From positions 1,116,001-1,180,000 of the forward strand of contig OZ253558.1 in assembly GCA_965262745.1 (NCBI GenBank): a stretch of DNA of 64,000 nucleotides. The letters are read 5' to 3'. The translations under genes and the position numbers were made by a program. The notes below the pieces were generated by a model. That model did not search any database. It saw only the letters and a list, made by a program, of their open reading frames with translations, and was not told the DNA's origin. The DNA comes from JAJECS01 sp965262745. Its GTDB lineage: Bacteria > Chloroflexota > UBA11872. Of this stretch, positions 26,023 to 34,251 are shown piece by piece (the stretch's first letter is position 1; the number at the start of each line of letters is the position of its first letter).

Positions 26023-27159
26023 ATGGGCCGCCCTGCCGCATCCTCAAGTCCAAGTGCCTCACCACCACAAACCGCGGCGCCCGTGCACCACTCCAGCGCG
26101 GCCGCTGCCTGTGAAATAATCCGCCGCCGCAGTTCCTGCCAAAGGTCGCCCCCCATACTCGCCAGATCAGCGCTCCCCTCCGCGCGGCGCCGCGTGCTCG
26201 ACGCCATCCACCGCGCCCGGCGCCCCCTCGTGCTCTCACACCGAGATCCGGATGCGGACAGCCTCGGGTCCGCCCTCGCGCTCGGCGGTGCATTCGCCCA
26301 GCTGGGCGTCGAGGCCGTGCTCGCGATCCACGCCTCGGAGCGCATCGGGGCGCCGTTGAACGAGCTGCCCGGGGTCGCCGGCGTGGTTCCCCTGAGCACC
26401 GCGCTGGCTACCGCCAACCACGACATCGTGTTTGTCGTCGACACTGCCAGTCCCGCCCTCTTGGGCGGCGAGCCGGCCACGCGCCTAGCGCTGCTCACCG
26501 ACCGGCCCGTCGTCAACATCGACCATCACGACTCGAATCAAGGCTACGGCACCATCAACTACGTTGAGTCCATGGCCGCGGCCACGGCCGAGGTGCTGTG
26601 GGGAATCTTGGCGGTCGCCGGCATACCGCTGACCCCAGACATGGCGACCAATCTCCAAGCGGGTCTCGTCGGCGACACCCTGGGATTTCAGATCGCCGAC
26701 ACCTCGCCCCGGACCCTCCGGGCGGCCGCCAGCCTGCTGGAAGCCGGCGGCGAGACGCATGGCATCCCACGCCGGGTCCTCAGCGCGCGAACCATGGTGG
26801 GCACCCGCCTCTACGGGGCGGCTTTGGCGGCCGCGACGACGTCCGCGGACGGTCGCATCGTGTGGACCAGCGTCACCCAAGCCATGGCAGCGTCGGTGGG
26901 GGCCAGCGTTCAAAACTCACACGGGCTGCCCAATGCCCTGCAAGAAGTCGTGGGCGCGGAGATCGCGGCTGTCTTCTATGAAATCGGTGCAGCGACCACC
27001 CGCGGAAGTCTGCGCTCCACCGGCCGCCCGATCCAGGAAGTCGCGGAGCATTTCGGTGGCGGCGGCCATCAGCTCGCGGCCGGCCTCACGATCCAGCAGC
27101 CGATCGCGGTCGCGCAGCGGCTGGTGCTCGATCGGCTCAAGCTGCTGCTCGACGCCTGA
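26023..27159 (+). CDS. DHH/DHHA1 phosphoesterase (NrnA-like nanoRNase / pAp phosphatase)
   Basis: 378 residues as drawn. The family core starts at RVLDAIHRARRPLVLSHRDPDAD, so GTG 26194 is a strong alternative start and the first ~57 residues may be untranslated. The DHH domain has SHRDPDADSLGSALAL, VFVVDTASP, and NIDHHDSNQGYG with the metal-binding DHH. The DHHA1 domain ends with HFGGGGHQLAAG, the substrate-binding GGGH. NrnA-type enzymes degrade 2-5-mer RNA and pAp, and related DHH proteins cleave c-di-AMP or pApA. Since a DarA-type c-di-AMP receptor occurs at 38957, a role in c-di-AMP turnover is possible. Confidence 0.92.
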   Translation: MGRPAASSSPSASPPQTAAPVHHSSAAAACEIIRRRSSCQRSPPILARSALPSARRRVLDAIHRARRPLVLSHRDPDADSLGSALALGGAFAQLGVEAVLAIHASERIGAPLNELPGVAGVVPLSTALATANHDIVFVVDTASPALLGGEPATRLALLTDRPVVNIDHHDSNQGYGTINYVESMAAATAEVLWGILAVAGIPLTPDMATNLQAGLVGDTLGFQIADTSPRTLRAAASLLEAGGETHGIPRRVLSARTMVGTRLYGAALAAATTSADGRIVWTSVTQAMAASVGASVQNSHGLPNALQEVVGAEIAAVFYEIGAATTRGSLRSTGRPIQEVAEHFGGGGHQLAAGLTIQQPIAVAQRLVLDRLKLLLDA

Positions 27160-27291
27160 GCGCCGCCGCGTGAGTGCCGGTGGCGATTGCTAGACTCCTC
27201 CGGCGCGCGGCGAAGCTGCCGGCGTTGAATCCGGTCCTGGTATCCGCCCGCAAAACCCTGTGGGTGGTGGCACGACCCCGAGGCGAGGTCG

Positions 27292-28008
27292 ATGGGCGAA
27301 CGGCTCTCCCGGCTGGCGCCGACGATCATCGTGGGCGTGGCGGCATTGCTGCTAGCTGCGTGCGGTGACGCCGACACCGGCAATGTGCCGTCCGTGTCGC
27401 CATCCCCATCGCCGCGGACCACCGTGGCGACGACCGTGACCACACCGGCCCCAGTTCTCACGCCAACGGCGGCGCCCTCCCCGGTACTGACCCGCCAGGC
27501 AATCCCCCAGACGCTGCAAACCCGCAGCGCCACGCCGCTGGCCACCGCAGCTGCCTCGCCTGCCATCGCGCCGCCGCTGACGGCTTCGCCCGTCGCCACG
27601 CCGGCGCTGACCGCGCCGCCCCCACCCATCACGACGACGCCGACTGCGATCGTCCCCCCGCCCGGCGCGCGGGCCTCCGTCGGTCGCGTGGCCACCGCGG
27701 AGAATGTCGATGGTCTACAGCGGCCGGTGGGTGAGACCAGCACCTTCGAGCCCACGCAGCGGGTCTACATCGCGGTCGAATTCATCGACGTGCAGACCGG
27801 TGCCGAGCTCGGCTTTTCCTGGCAGGCCGATGGTGGCTGCGCCGGCAGCTACACCCTGCCGCCTCGGTCGGCGCTGCGGCGTGGCTTCTTTGGCTTCTTC
27901 ATCGACGAGACCGAATGCATCGGTCGTTACGTGGTGGAAATCCTGGTGGATGGCGTGGCCCATGCCGAGACCACCTTCGCCGTGGGAGCCGCCCAGCCCA
28001 TCGGTTGA
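27292..28008 (+). CDS. Pro/Thr/Ala-rich lipoprotein with small C-terminal beta domain
   Basis: 238 residues. Signal peptide with lipobox LLLAAC (Cys near residue 24), then ~110 residues of low-complexity Ala/Pro/Thr/Ser linker, then a ~105-residue beta-rich domain (YIAVEFIDVQTGAELGFSW ... ETECIGRYVVEILVDG) with two Cys that could form a disulfide. The layout is that of an extracellular lipid-anchored binding domain. No family is recognised with confidence. It precedes the MR/MLE gene by 62 bases but is unlikely to be functionally tied to it. The linker style is shared by the lipoproteins at 11644 and 14524 and the secreted protein at 49235. Confidence 0.7.
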   Translation: MGERLSRLAPTIIVGVAALLLAACGDADTGNVPSVSPSPSPRTTVATTVTTPAPVLTPTAAPSPVLTRQAIPQTLQTRSATPLATAAASPAIAPPLTASPVATPALTAPPPPITTTPTAIVPPPGARASVGRVATAENVDGLQRPVGETSTFEPTQRVYIAVEFIDVQTGAELGFSWQADGGCAGSYTLPPRSALRRGFFGFFIDETECIGRYVVEILVDGVAHAETTFAVGAAQPIG

Positions 28009-28070
28009 CCCCTGAGGCCGCCGGTGGTTTGCTGCGTACATCCCCGCTCCACGATTGCCCGAGGTGCCCC

Positions 28071-29177
28071 GTGAAGGTGACCCGCGTTTCCGCCGAGGTC
28101 TACGCCAAGCCGCATGACCCGCCGATCACCAACGGCAAGTACACCTACACCCATTCCAAGAACGTCGTCGTCCGCATTCAGACCGACGAAGGCATCGAAG
28201 GTGTCGGCATTTGCGGCGGACTCGGCCTGCCCTCAGGGCGCGACGTGCTGGTCTCCCTGATCGAGAACATGTCCGAGGCAGTCATCGGCGAGGACCCCTT
28301 CAACGTCGAGCGCATCTGGGACCGCCTCTACCAGCCCAAGATCTTTGGCCGCAAGGGCTTGACCACGCGGGCGCTCTCGGCCATCGACATCGCCTTGTGG
28401 GATGTCATAGCCCGCGCCGTGGGACAGCCGCTCTACCGGCTTCTCGGCGGCTACACGGACGAAGTGCGCGCCTACATCGCCGGCGGCTACTACGAGGCCG
28501 GCAAGGGCATTCCCGAGCTGCAAGACGAGATGCTCGGCTACGTCGAGCAAGGCGCCAATGCCGTCAAGATGAAGATCGGCGCGGTGTCGCTGCGCGAGGA
28601 TGAGCGCCGCGTGGCCGCCGTGCGCGACGCCATCGGCGACGACGTGGACCTGCTCGTCGACGCCAACAACGCGTATGTCGCGGCCGACGCCGTGCGCATG
28701 GCGCGCATCCTCGAGACCTACAACGCCTTCTGGTTCGAAGAACCCGTCTCGCCCGACAACATGCGGGGCAGCGCCGCCGTCGCCAACGCCTCCAGCGTGC
28801 CCGTCGCCGCCGGCGAGAACGAGTACACCCGCTGGGGCTTTCGCGAGCTGTTTGAGACCGACGCCGTGCGCATCGCCAATCCCGACGCCATGGTGCTGGG
28901 CGGCGTGACCGAGTACCGCCGCGTGGCCGCGCTGGCCGCGGCCTACGAGATCCCCATCGCGCCGCACGGCCTGCAGGAGATTCACATCCACCTGCTCGCC
29001 GCGTTCCCCCTCCCGCTCATCCTCGAGTTCTACAACCCGAACGTCGCCGGCCTCAACGAGGTCATGTTCCACGAGAAGCTCGAGTTGACCGACCGGGGCA
29101 CCGTGATGCTGCCGCAGGGACCTGGCCTGGGCGTCGAGTTCAACTGGGAAGCCCTCCAGCAGTACCGCGAGGAATAG
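28071..29177 (+). CDS. mandelate racemase / muconate-lactonizing (enolase superfamily) enzyme
   Basis: 368 residues from GTG 28071, preceded by GAGGTG; the frame is open further upstream into the lipoprotein gene, but family alignment begins at VKVTRVSAEVY. The barrel has NAVKMKIG (KxK, second Lys catalytic), metal ligands in LLVDANNAY, FWFEEPV and AAGENEY, and the His in APHGLQE. This is the acid-sugar dehydratase pattern of the family. With the HpcH aldolase 168 bases downstream it probably forms a sugar-acid degradation step: dehydration to a 2-keto-3-deoxy acid, then aldol cleavage. The exact substrate is not readable. Confidence 0.9.
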   Translation: MKVTRVSAEVYAKPHDPPITNGKYTYTHSKNVVVRIQTDEGIEGVGICGGLGLPSGRDVLVSLIENMSEAVIGEDPFNVERIWDRLYQPKIFGRKGLTTRALSAIDIALWDVIARAVGQPLYRLLGGYTDEVRAYIAGGYYEAGKGIPELQDEMLGYVEQGANAVKMKIGAVSLREDERRVAAVRDAIGDDVDLLVDANNAYVAADAVRMARILETYNAFWFEEPVSPDNMRGSAAVANASSVPVAAGENEYTRWGFRELFETDAVRIANPDAMVLGGVTEYRRVAALAAAYEIPIAPHGLQEIHIHLLAAFPLPLILEFYNPNVAGLNEVMFHEKLELTDRGTVMLPQGPGLGVEFNWEALQQYREE

Positions 29178-29218
29178 CGCTGGGAGGGCTCGCATCCGCG
29201 TCCTGCGACCGCGCTTTC

Positions 29219-29243
29219 GTAGGGACGGTTCGCGAAGCGCCCT
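29219..29243. repeat. GTAGGGAC-type palindromic repeat
   Basis: GTAGGGACGGTTCGCGAAGC, continuing GCCCT, lies between the MR/MLE and HpcH genes. It is the same unit as at 18081 and 30798, with a mismatch in the 3' arm. The rest of the 167-base spacer shows nothing else. Confidence 0.65.
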
Positions 29244-29344
29244 GCCCCAATCGCTCGTAGCCGGGCGTATCGAGCGCGATCTCCCGTTCGACCACGCGCC
29301 AGCCGTGTGGAACTATCGCGCAGTTCGATTCCGCTGCGAGTGCA

Positions 29345-30145
29345 ATGCGACCAAACAAACTGCGAGAACTGCTCAACACCGGCCAGCCCTCGGTCGGCAC
29401 CCACATCTTGACCTCCTGGCCGGGCGTCGTGGAGCTCGCCGGACAGACCGGCGTCCTCGACTACGTGGAATTCGTCGGCGAGTACGCGCCCTACGACCTC
29501 TACGCGCTCGAGAACCTCGGACGCGCGGTCGAGCTGTTCGATCACCTCAGCGCCATGATGAAGATCGAGCAAGAACCCCGCACCTTCCTCGCCATTCGTG
29601 CCATCGGCTCGGGCATTCAGAATGTCCTCTTTGCCGATGTGCACTCACCGGCCGAGGCTGCGGACTGCGTGGCCGCGGTGCGCGCCGAGACTCCCTCCAC
29701 CGGCGGACGCCACGGGGCCGGCGCCCGCCGCGACGTGGGCTATGGCTGGGAAAATGCCGGCGGCGGCAAGGCTTTTGTGCAGGCCCTTGAAGATTCCGTG
29801 GTGGCGCTGATGATCGAGAAAGACGGCGCCGTCAGGGACATCGAGAACATTCTTGCGGTCAAGGGCGTCGACATGCTGCAGTTCGGACCCGCGGACTACG
29901 CCATGAGCATCGATTTGCCCGGTGACTACTGGCATCCGCGCTGCCGCGCGGCGGAGGAGCACGTGATCAAGACCGCGCTCGCCATGGGCAAGCATCCGCG
30001 CGCCGAGATCACCACGCCGGATGAAGCCAAGTACTACCTCGACCAGGGCGTGCGCCATTTCTCGATCGGCACCGACGTCCAGATTCTGCGCGACTGGTGG
30101 CAGCAGAGCGCCGAGGGCGTACGGGACGCCATCGCCGGGCACTAG
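29345..30145 (+). CDS. HpcH/HpaI-family class II aldolase
   Basis: 266 residues. NKLRELLNTGQPSVGTHI at the N-terminus and FVGEYAPYDLYALENL are family-typical; ALMIEKDGAVRDIENILAV carries the metal-binding Glu, and MLQFGPADYAMSID the DxxS/GxxD-type loop. Members cleave 2-keto-3-deoxy or 4-hydroxy-2-keto acids to pyruvate and an aldehyde. It follows the MR/MLE dehydratase on the same strand, suggesting consecutive steps. A stretch of Gly/Ala/Arg (GGRHGAGARRDVGYGWENAGGGK) matches the insertion of 2-keto-3-deoxy-sugar-acid aldolases. Confidence 0.88.
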   Translation: MRPNKLRELLNTGQPSVGTHILTSWPGVVELAGQTGVLDYVEFVGEYAPYDLYALENLGRAVELFDHLSAMMKIEQEPRTFLAIRAIGSGIQNVLFADVHSPAEAADCVAAVRAETPSTGGRHGAGARRDVGYGWENAGGGKAFVQALEDSVVALMIEKDGAVRDIENILAVKGVDMLQFGPADYAMSIDLPGDYWHPRCRAAEEHVIKTALAMGKHPRAEITTPDEAKYYLDQGVRHFSIGTDVQILRDWWQQSAEGVRDAIAGH

Positions 30146-30160
30146 CTCCCGGCAGGCTCC

Positions 30161-30802
30161 ATGCACGCCGTCGTCGCGCTCGGCGGTGACGCCGATCCAA
30201 CCCACGTTCGCCGGGCGCTCGCGCGCGCAAAACTGGTCATCGCCGCGGATGGCGGCGCAGCGCACGTCGAGGCCGCCGGCGGCGTGTGCGACGTGATCGT
30301 CGGCGATATGGATTCGGTGTGTCCGGAGACGCTGGACCAAGCGCGCAACGCCGGCGCGGACATCCGCGACTTTCCCACCGCCAAGGACGCAACCGACGGC
30401 GAGCTGGCGCTCCAAGAAGCCGTGAGCCGCGGAGCGACGTCCATCACCATCGTGGGCGCGCTCGGAGGCCCGCGCGTGGATCACCTGCTGGCCAACGTCG
30501 CGCTGCTAGCGCACCCCAGCCTCCGCCGCCTGGACACCGTGATCGAGGACGCCTCGCAACGGCTCTGGCTGGTGACCAAATCTTCAACCTGGCGCGGCGA
30601 GGTCGCCGACCGCGTCACGCTGCTGGCCGTCGCCGGCGACGCGCACGGCGTGACCACCCAGGGTCTGCGCTATGCCCTGCGCGACGGCACGCTCCGGCAC
30701 GGCTCCAGCCTCGGCGTCAGCAACGAGATGACCGCCCCGCGGGCCGAGCTCTCCGTCGCCCGCGGCTCGGTCCTCGTCATCCACCAACGGCAATCCGGGT
30801 AG
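30161..30802 (+). CDS. thiN: thiamine pyrophosphokinase
   Basis: 213 residues starting 15 bases after the HpcH gene. The catalytic core is visible: VIAADGGAAHVEA, VIVGDMDSV (metal-binding Asp pair), DFPTAKDATDGELAL (family D-x-T-D), and VGALGGPRVDHLLANV. The enzyme transfers pyrophosphate from ATP to thiamine to make TPP. The C-terminal domain (TLRHGSSLGVSNEM) contains the thiamine-binding Ser. The close spacing suggests co-transcription with the aldolase, but there is no functional connection apart from cofactor supply. Confidence 0.93.
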   Translation: MHAVVALGGDADPTHVRRALARAKLVIAADGGAAHVEAAGGVCDVIVGDMDSVCPETLDQARNAGADIRDFPTAKDATDGELALQEAVSRGATSITIVGALGGPRVDHLLANVALLAHPSLRRLDTVIEDASQRLWLVTKSSTWRGEVADRVTLLAVAGDAHGVTTQGLRYALRDGTLRHGSSLGVSNEMTAPRAELSVARGSVLVIHQRQSG

Positions 30803-30930
30803 GGACGGTTCGCGCAGCGCAATCCGGGTAGGGGCGATTCGCGAATCGCCCTCTCCACGGCGCCCGCCGCCTACGAGATGCCCCGCCGCCCACGCTCTAC
30901 CCGGTGTCCCACGCTGCGTGCAGCGTGGGA
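30791..30930. repeat. tandem GTAGGG palindromes and a perfect hairpin
   Basis: Two successive units, each beginning AATCCGGGTAGGG (30791-30819 and 30820-30853), end in CGGTTCGCGCAGCGC and CGATTCGCGAATCGCCC. A separate hairpin follows, TCCCACGCTGC / GCAGCGTGGGA (30907-30930, 2-base loop). The first unit overlaps the thiN stop. The remaining 30931-31219 spacer is AT-richer and has no ORF that I support, only the GGAGG of the next gene at 31208. Confidence 0.75.
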
Positions 30931-31219
30931 CCGGCCACGGTCCAACATCCCAGTCGACGTGCCGCCCAGGAATACCACCAAAAAGCCATTCCCAACCTCA
31001 CCTGCCCTTCCAGATCCTTATGTCAAGCCAAACGCAGTGAGGAATCTAAGACCTTCGTCTCCAGACGCAAGCAGTGAACCTCCGGCGGCCCCAACCTGGC
31101 CCACCGCGGACCACGCAAGCATGAATGCGCCGAAAGAAAAGTCTGAGGCCGCAAAGTGCGGTGTAGAATCTGGTGCCGGCGGGCAATGGCGCCCGGCCAG
31201 GTGAATCTGGAGGCCGCAT

Positions 31220-31549
31220 ATGGGATCCAGGAAACAGGTCCTCATTGGGACCGCAGTGCTCTTCGCCGCCGTTGTCGCGACGCTCCTCGGGATATGGCTT
31301 TGGCTGCTGGTGTCGCCCATACCAGCGTCTACCGAGGCCGTGGCGATCCCCAACGGCACCACGACGACCTTTCGTCCAGAGATCGCCGCGGAAAACTTCG
31401 CCGCTGGGATTGCAACCACGCTTGTCGCCGTGGTCTACATCAGCGCTGTCGCGGCCGTCCTATGGTTCATGCTCACCGTAGCTTGGCGGGCCTTTGCATA
31501 TCTAGGGCATCGGAACCGGGAGTACGAACAGCGGCGTACGGGCGCCTGA
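31220..31549 (+). CDS. small two-span membrane protein, unknown function
   Basis: 109 residues from ATG 31220, with GGAGG at 31208-31212. Two hydrophobic helices (VLIGTAVLFAAVVATLLGIW, and a second from about residue 64 to 88) flank an extracellular-type loop rich in Thr, and a basic tail (RNREYEQRR) follows. No family is recognised. It lies alone, convergent with the HTH gene. Confidence 0.65.
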   Translation: MGSRKQVLIGTAVLFAAVVATLLGIWLWLLVSPIPASTEAVAIPNGTTTTFRPEIAAENFAAGIATTLVAVVYISAVAAVLWFMLTVAWRAFAYLGHRNREYEQRRTGA

Positions 31550-31604
31550 CGAGGGTCTAAGGCAGTCGAGACTCGGCACCGGTCAGTCCAGGGCCGCCCG
31601 CCCC

Positions 31605-31970
31605 TCAGTTCGCCGACGGCTCCCCCGCCAGCATGCTCTCGCGGACCGTCGACGCATCCGCAGGCAGATCGGGGTCACCGTGGTAGCTCTGTTCCCGATA
31701 GCTCATCGACGTCCGCGACAGCCAGGCCAGCCGCGCGCGCCACTGCCCGCCGCCACCGCCGTTCTTGAGCTGCCGCAGCACCTCCAGGCGGGCCTCGGCC
31801 CGAGCTCGCAGAAAGGCGCATGCAAACTCGTCGTCGACGCGAATCCAGTTCCGCAGCGTATGACGCGTGACGCCTGCCAGCGCCGCGCAATCCTGCAGCG
31901 TCAAGCCGTCGCCGGCCGCCGCCACCAAGCGGCGGCGCACCGTCGGAGTGAGTTTCGTTGGTCGAGCCAT
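31605..31970 (-). CDS. terminase-small-subunit-like helix-turn-helix protein
   Basis: 121 residues. The N-terminal ~50 residues (MARPTKLTPTVRRRLVAAAG, LQDCAALAGVTRHTLRNWIR) form the helix-turn-helix typical of phage terminase small subunits and related transposase-like DNA-binding proteins. The middle (FACAFLRARAEARLEVLRQL) is helical. No large terminase or other phage gene is nearby, so it is a lone remnant or a domesticated DNA-binding protein. A palindrome, GTTAC-TATT-GTAAC, sits directly upstream of its ATG. Confidence 0.6.
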   Translation of the reverse strand: MARPTKLTPTVRRRLVAAAGDGLTLQDCAALAGVTRHTLRNWIRVDDEFACAFLRARAEARLEVLRQLKNGGGGGQWRARLAWLSRTSMSYREQSYHGDPDLPADASTVRESMLAGEPSAN

Positions 31971-31972
31971 GC

Positions 31973-31986
31973 GTTACTATTGTAAC
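31973..31986 (-). promoter_or_regulatory. palindrome upstream of the HTH gene (possible operator)
   Basis: GTTAC-TATT-GTAAC, 3 bases upstream of the ATG. On the minus strand it contains TACAAT, which could be a -10 element, so the palindrome might be an autoregulatory operator overlapping the promoter. The distance to the ATG is very short, which would mean a leaderless transcript. The rest of the spacer to 32222 shows nothing clear. Confidence 0.3.
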
Positions 31987-32232
31987 TACAGATTCCCTCT
32001 TGTTCCAAACCCACTTTCCCGGCCCGGCAGGTATTTCGACGACGAAGTTAAACCCCGAACAGGCAAAAAAACTGCCACCACGCACGAACAACCCTCACCG
32101 GAAATGCCTATCACCCGCCACGTCTGGACTGTCCGGGGACTAGCGCTCGCCCCACGCCCCGCGGGATTCGGCCCTAGCAGCCCATAGACTTGAGCGGGGG
32201 AGGCACGGGGTCCCGCCCGGCCAGGAGCACGC

Positions 32233-33987
32233 GTGGCGGAACTGGACCTGTTCGGCGAGCTGGCGGTTATCGGCGGCCTGGCCGTGGCCGCCGCAATCGG
32301 CCTGCACCGCTTCGGACTTCCCTCAACGGTCGGGTTCCTGATCACCGGCGCCATCGCTGGACCGCATGGCCTCGGGCTGGTTGGCGACTCGGAGCACATT
32401 GAGCAAATCGCCGAAATCGGCGTGATTTTGCTCCTGTTCGCGGTCGGGCTCGAGTTCTCGCTCTCGCGTCTGCGCTTCATCTGGAAGGCGGTCGCGTTTG
32501 GAGGCTCCTTGCAGGTCGGCGTCACCACCCTTGCGACGCTCGCCATTCTCCTGATCGCGGGAGACACGGTCCCGCGCGGCATCGTCTTCGGGCTTGTCGT
32601 GGCGCTGTCGAGCACGGTTGTCGTGCTGCGCGTGCTCACGGTCCGCGGCGAGTTGGATGCGCCGCACGGACGCTTCATCGTGGGCGCGCTGATCTTCCAG
32701 GACCTACTGGTGATCCCGCTCACGCTGCTCGTGCCGGCGCTGGCTGGCGGCAACAACAGTGGCGTCGCTTTGGAGGTCGCGTGGGAGTTGGCGCGCGCGG
32801 TCTTGGCCGTGGTCGCCCTGCTCGTCGTGGCTCGATTCCTGATCCCGCGAATCTTCCGCGCCGTGGACGCCACCCGCACGCGCGAGGTGTTTCTGCTGAC
32901 CGTGATTTCGATCGCCCTCGGTTCCGCGTGGCTGATGAACCAACTGGGGCTATCGGTCGCCCTCGGAGCGTTCCTCGCGGGCATGCTCCTCGCCGACACC
33001 GACTACGGTCACCGCGCGACAAGCGACATCATCCCGCTCCGCGACGCCTTCACCAGCTTTTTCTTCATCTCGCTGGGAATGATTGTCGACTGGCAAGTCT
33101 TCGTGGACCATCCGGTCCTCGCGGTGCTCATCGTGCTCGGCCTCGTATTTGGCAAGGCCCTCGTGGCATCGGTGGCGGCGCTGGCGATGCGAAATCCGGC
33201 GAGCGTGGCCTGGCGGTCGGGCATCTACCTAGCGCAGTTCGGCGAGTTCGGCTACGTGGTGCTCCTCCTTGGCGCCAGCGTGGGCCTGGTCTCCGCCCCG
33301 GAGCTACGCCTCGTCGTCACCACCGGGGTCGTGAGCATGGTGTTGTCGCGGGTGCTGATGCATTGGACCGGCGGCCTGCATGCGGGGGAGAAACTGCTGC
33401 GCCCGTTGGAACGGCTGCTGCGCGCGCGCGGCATCGACGAGCCGACCGTGCAGGACGCGCACCTCACTGACCACGCGGTGATCGCGGGCTACGGGGTCGC
33501 GGGGCGGCTGCTCGCGCGCACGCTGGCACAGGCCGAGGTTCCCTACGTCGTCCTGGAAGTCGACGCCGACCGCGTACGCGAGGGCCGGCGCGAGCATGCC
33601 CACGTCTACTACGGCGACGTCACCAGCCCGGAGGCACTGGCGCATGCACGCCTCAACCACGCACGCGTGTTGGTTCTCGTCATCAACGACCCGCTCGCCG
33701 TGCGCCGCGCGATCGCTGCCGTGCGGACAGATTCGCCGGACGTGCCAATCCTCGCCCGGACTCGCTACCTATCCGAGCGTGACGGCCTGGTCGCCTTGGG
33801 AGCCAGCCACGTCGTCTGCGAGGAAGTGGAAGGCGGAACGGAAATGACGGCGCGCGTGCTCAAGGCCCTTGGCCTCGACGCTCCCGCGATTCACGCCCAG
33901 ATCGACACGGCGCTCGGCTCTTCGACCGACGAATACCTCGCCGGCGCGATGGACGACTGGACCGAACCCGCCGACCAGAAGCCATGA
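32233..33987 (+). CDS. KefB/CPA2-type cation:proton antiporter with RCK (TrkA-N) domain
   Basis: 584 residues from GTG 32233, preceded by AGGAG at 32223-32227. The membrane part (residues ~1-390, about 12 spans) has the CPA2 pattern: LPSTVGFLITGAIAGPHGLG, ILLLFAVGLEFSL, and SLGMIVDWQVF. The C-terminal RCK N domain has AVIAGYGVAGRLLARTLAQAE (NAD-binding) and LEVDADRVREGR, followed by YYGDVTSPEAL. It is expected to export K+ or Na+ in exchange for H+. In bacteria with c-di-AMP, such transporters are frequent targets of that nucleotide; the DarA-type receptor at 38957 makes this worth noting, but no RCK_C domain (the usual binding site) is evident. Confidence 0.93.
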   Translation: MAELDLFGELAVIGGLAVAAAIGLHRFGLPSTVGFLITGAIAGPHGLGLVGDSEHIEQIAEIGVILLLFAVGLEFSLSRLRFIWKAVAFGGSLQVGVTTLATLAILLIAGDTVPRGIVFGLVVALSSTVVVLRVLTVRGELDAPHGRFIVGALIFQDLLVIPLTLLVPALAGGNNSGVALEVAWELARAVLAVVALLVVARFLIPRIFRAVDATRTREVFLLTVISIALGSAWLMNQLGLSVALGAFLAGMLLADTDYGHRATSDIIPLRDAFTSFFFISLGMIVDWQVFVDHPVLAVLIVLGLVFGKALVASVAALAMRNPASVAWRSGIYLAQFGEFGYVVLLLGASVGLVSAPELRLVVTTGVVSMVLSRVLMHWTGGLHAGEKLLRPLERLLRARGIDEPTVQDAHLTDHAVIAGYGVAGRLLARTLAQAEVPYVVLEVDADRVREGRREHAHVYYGDVTSPEALAHARLNHARVLVLVINDPLAVRRAIAAVRTDSPDVPILARTRYLSERDGLVALGASHVVCEEVEGGTEMTARVLKALGLDAPAIHAQIDTALGSSTDEYLAGAMDDWTEPADQKP

Positions 33988-34210
33988 CAGCCGGCCTGGA
34001 GCTTCCGGCGATGCGCTGACCCGGTCGTTAGGCTAGCGGCGCTCATCGGATCCAGACCACATTTCGGGCTCCGGCCCCAGGTTGAATCCCTTTCCGCGCG
34101 ACCGCTCACCGCACCCGCGCGCCTCGGCGGCCCTGCAAAACGTCGAGCCCCTCAGCACGTCCCGTGCGGCGTGGGATGCGGACGCATAGAATTGGGCAAG
34201 TCGTCGAAGT

Positions 34211-34227
34211 GCGATCACCGTGATCGC
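34211..34227. promoter_or_regulatory. perfect palindrome upstream of pdxS
   Basis: GCGATCAC-C-GTGATCGC is a perfect 17-base palindrome 24 bases upstream of the pdxS ATG. It could be an operator or a leader hairpin. The remaining 33988-34210 spacer has no supported gene; an AT-rich patch, GCATAGAATTGGGC, just upstream could be a -10 region. Confidence 0.4.
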
Positions 34228-34251
34228 CACGCGCAACAAGAAGCGCCGCAT

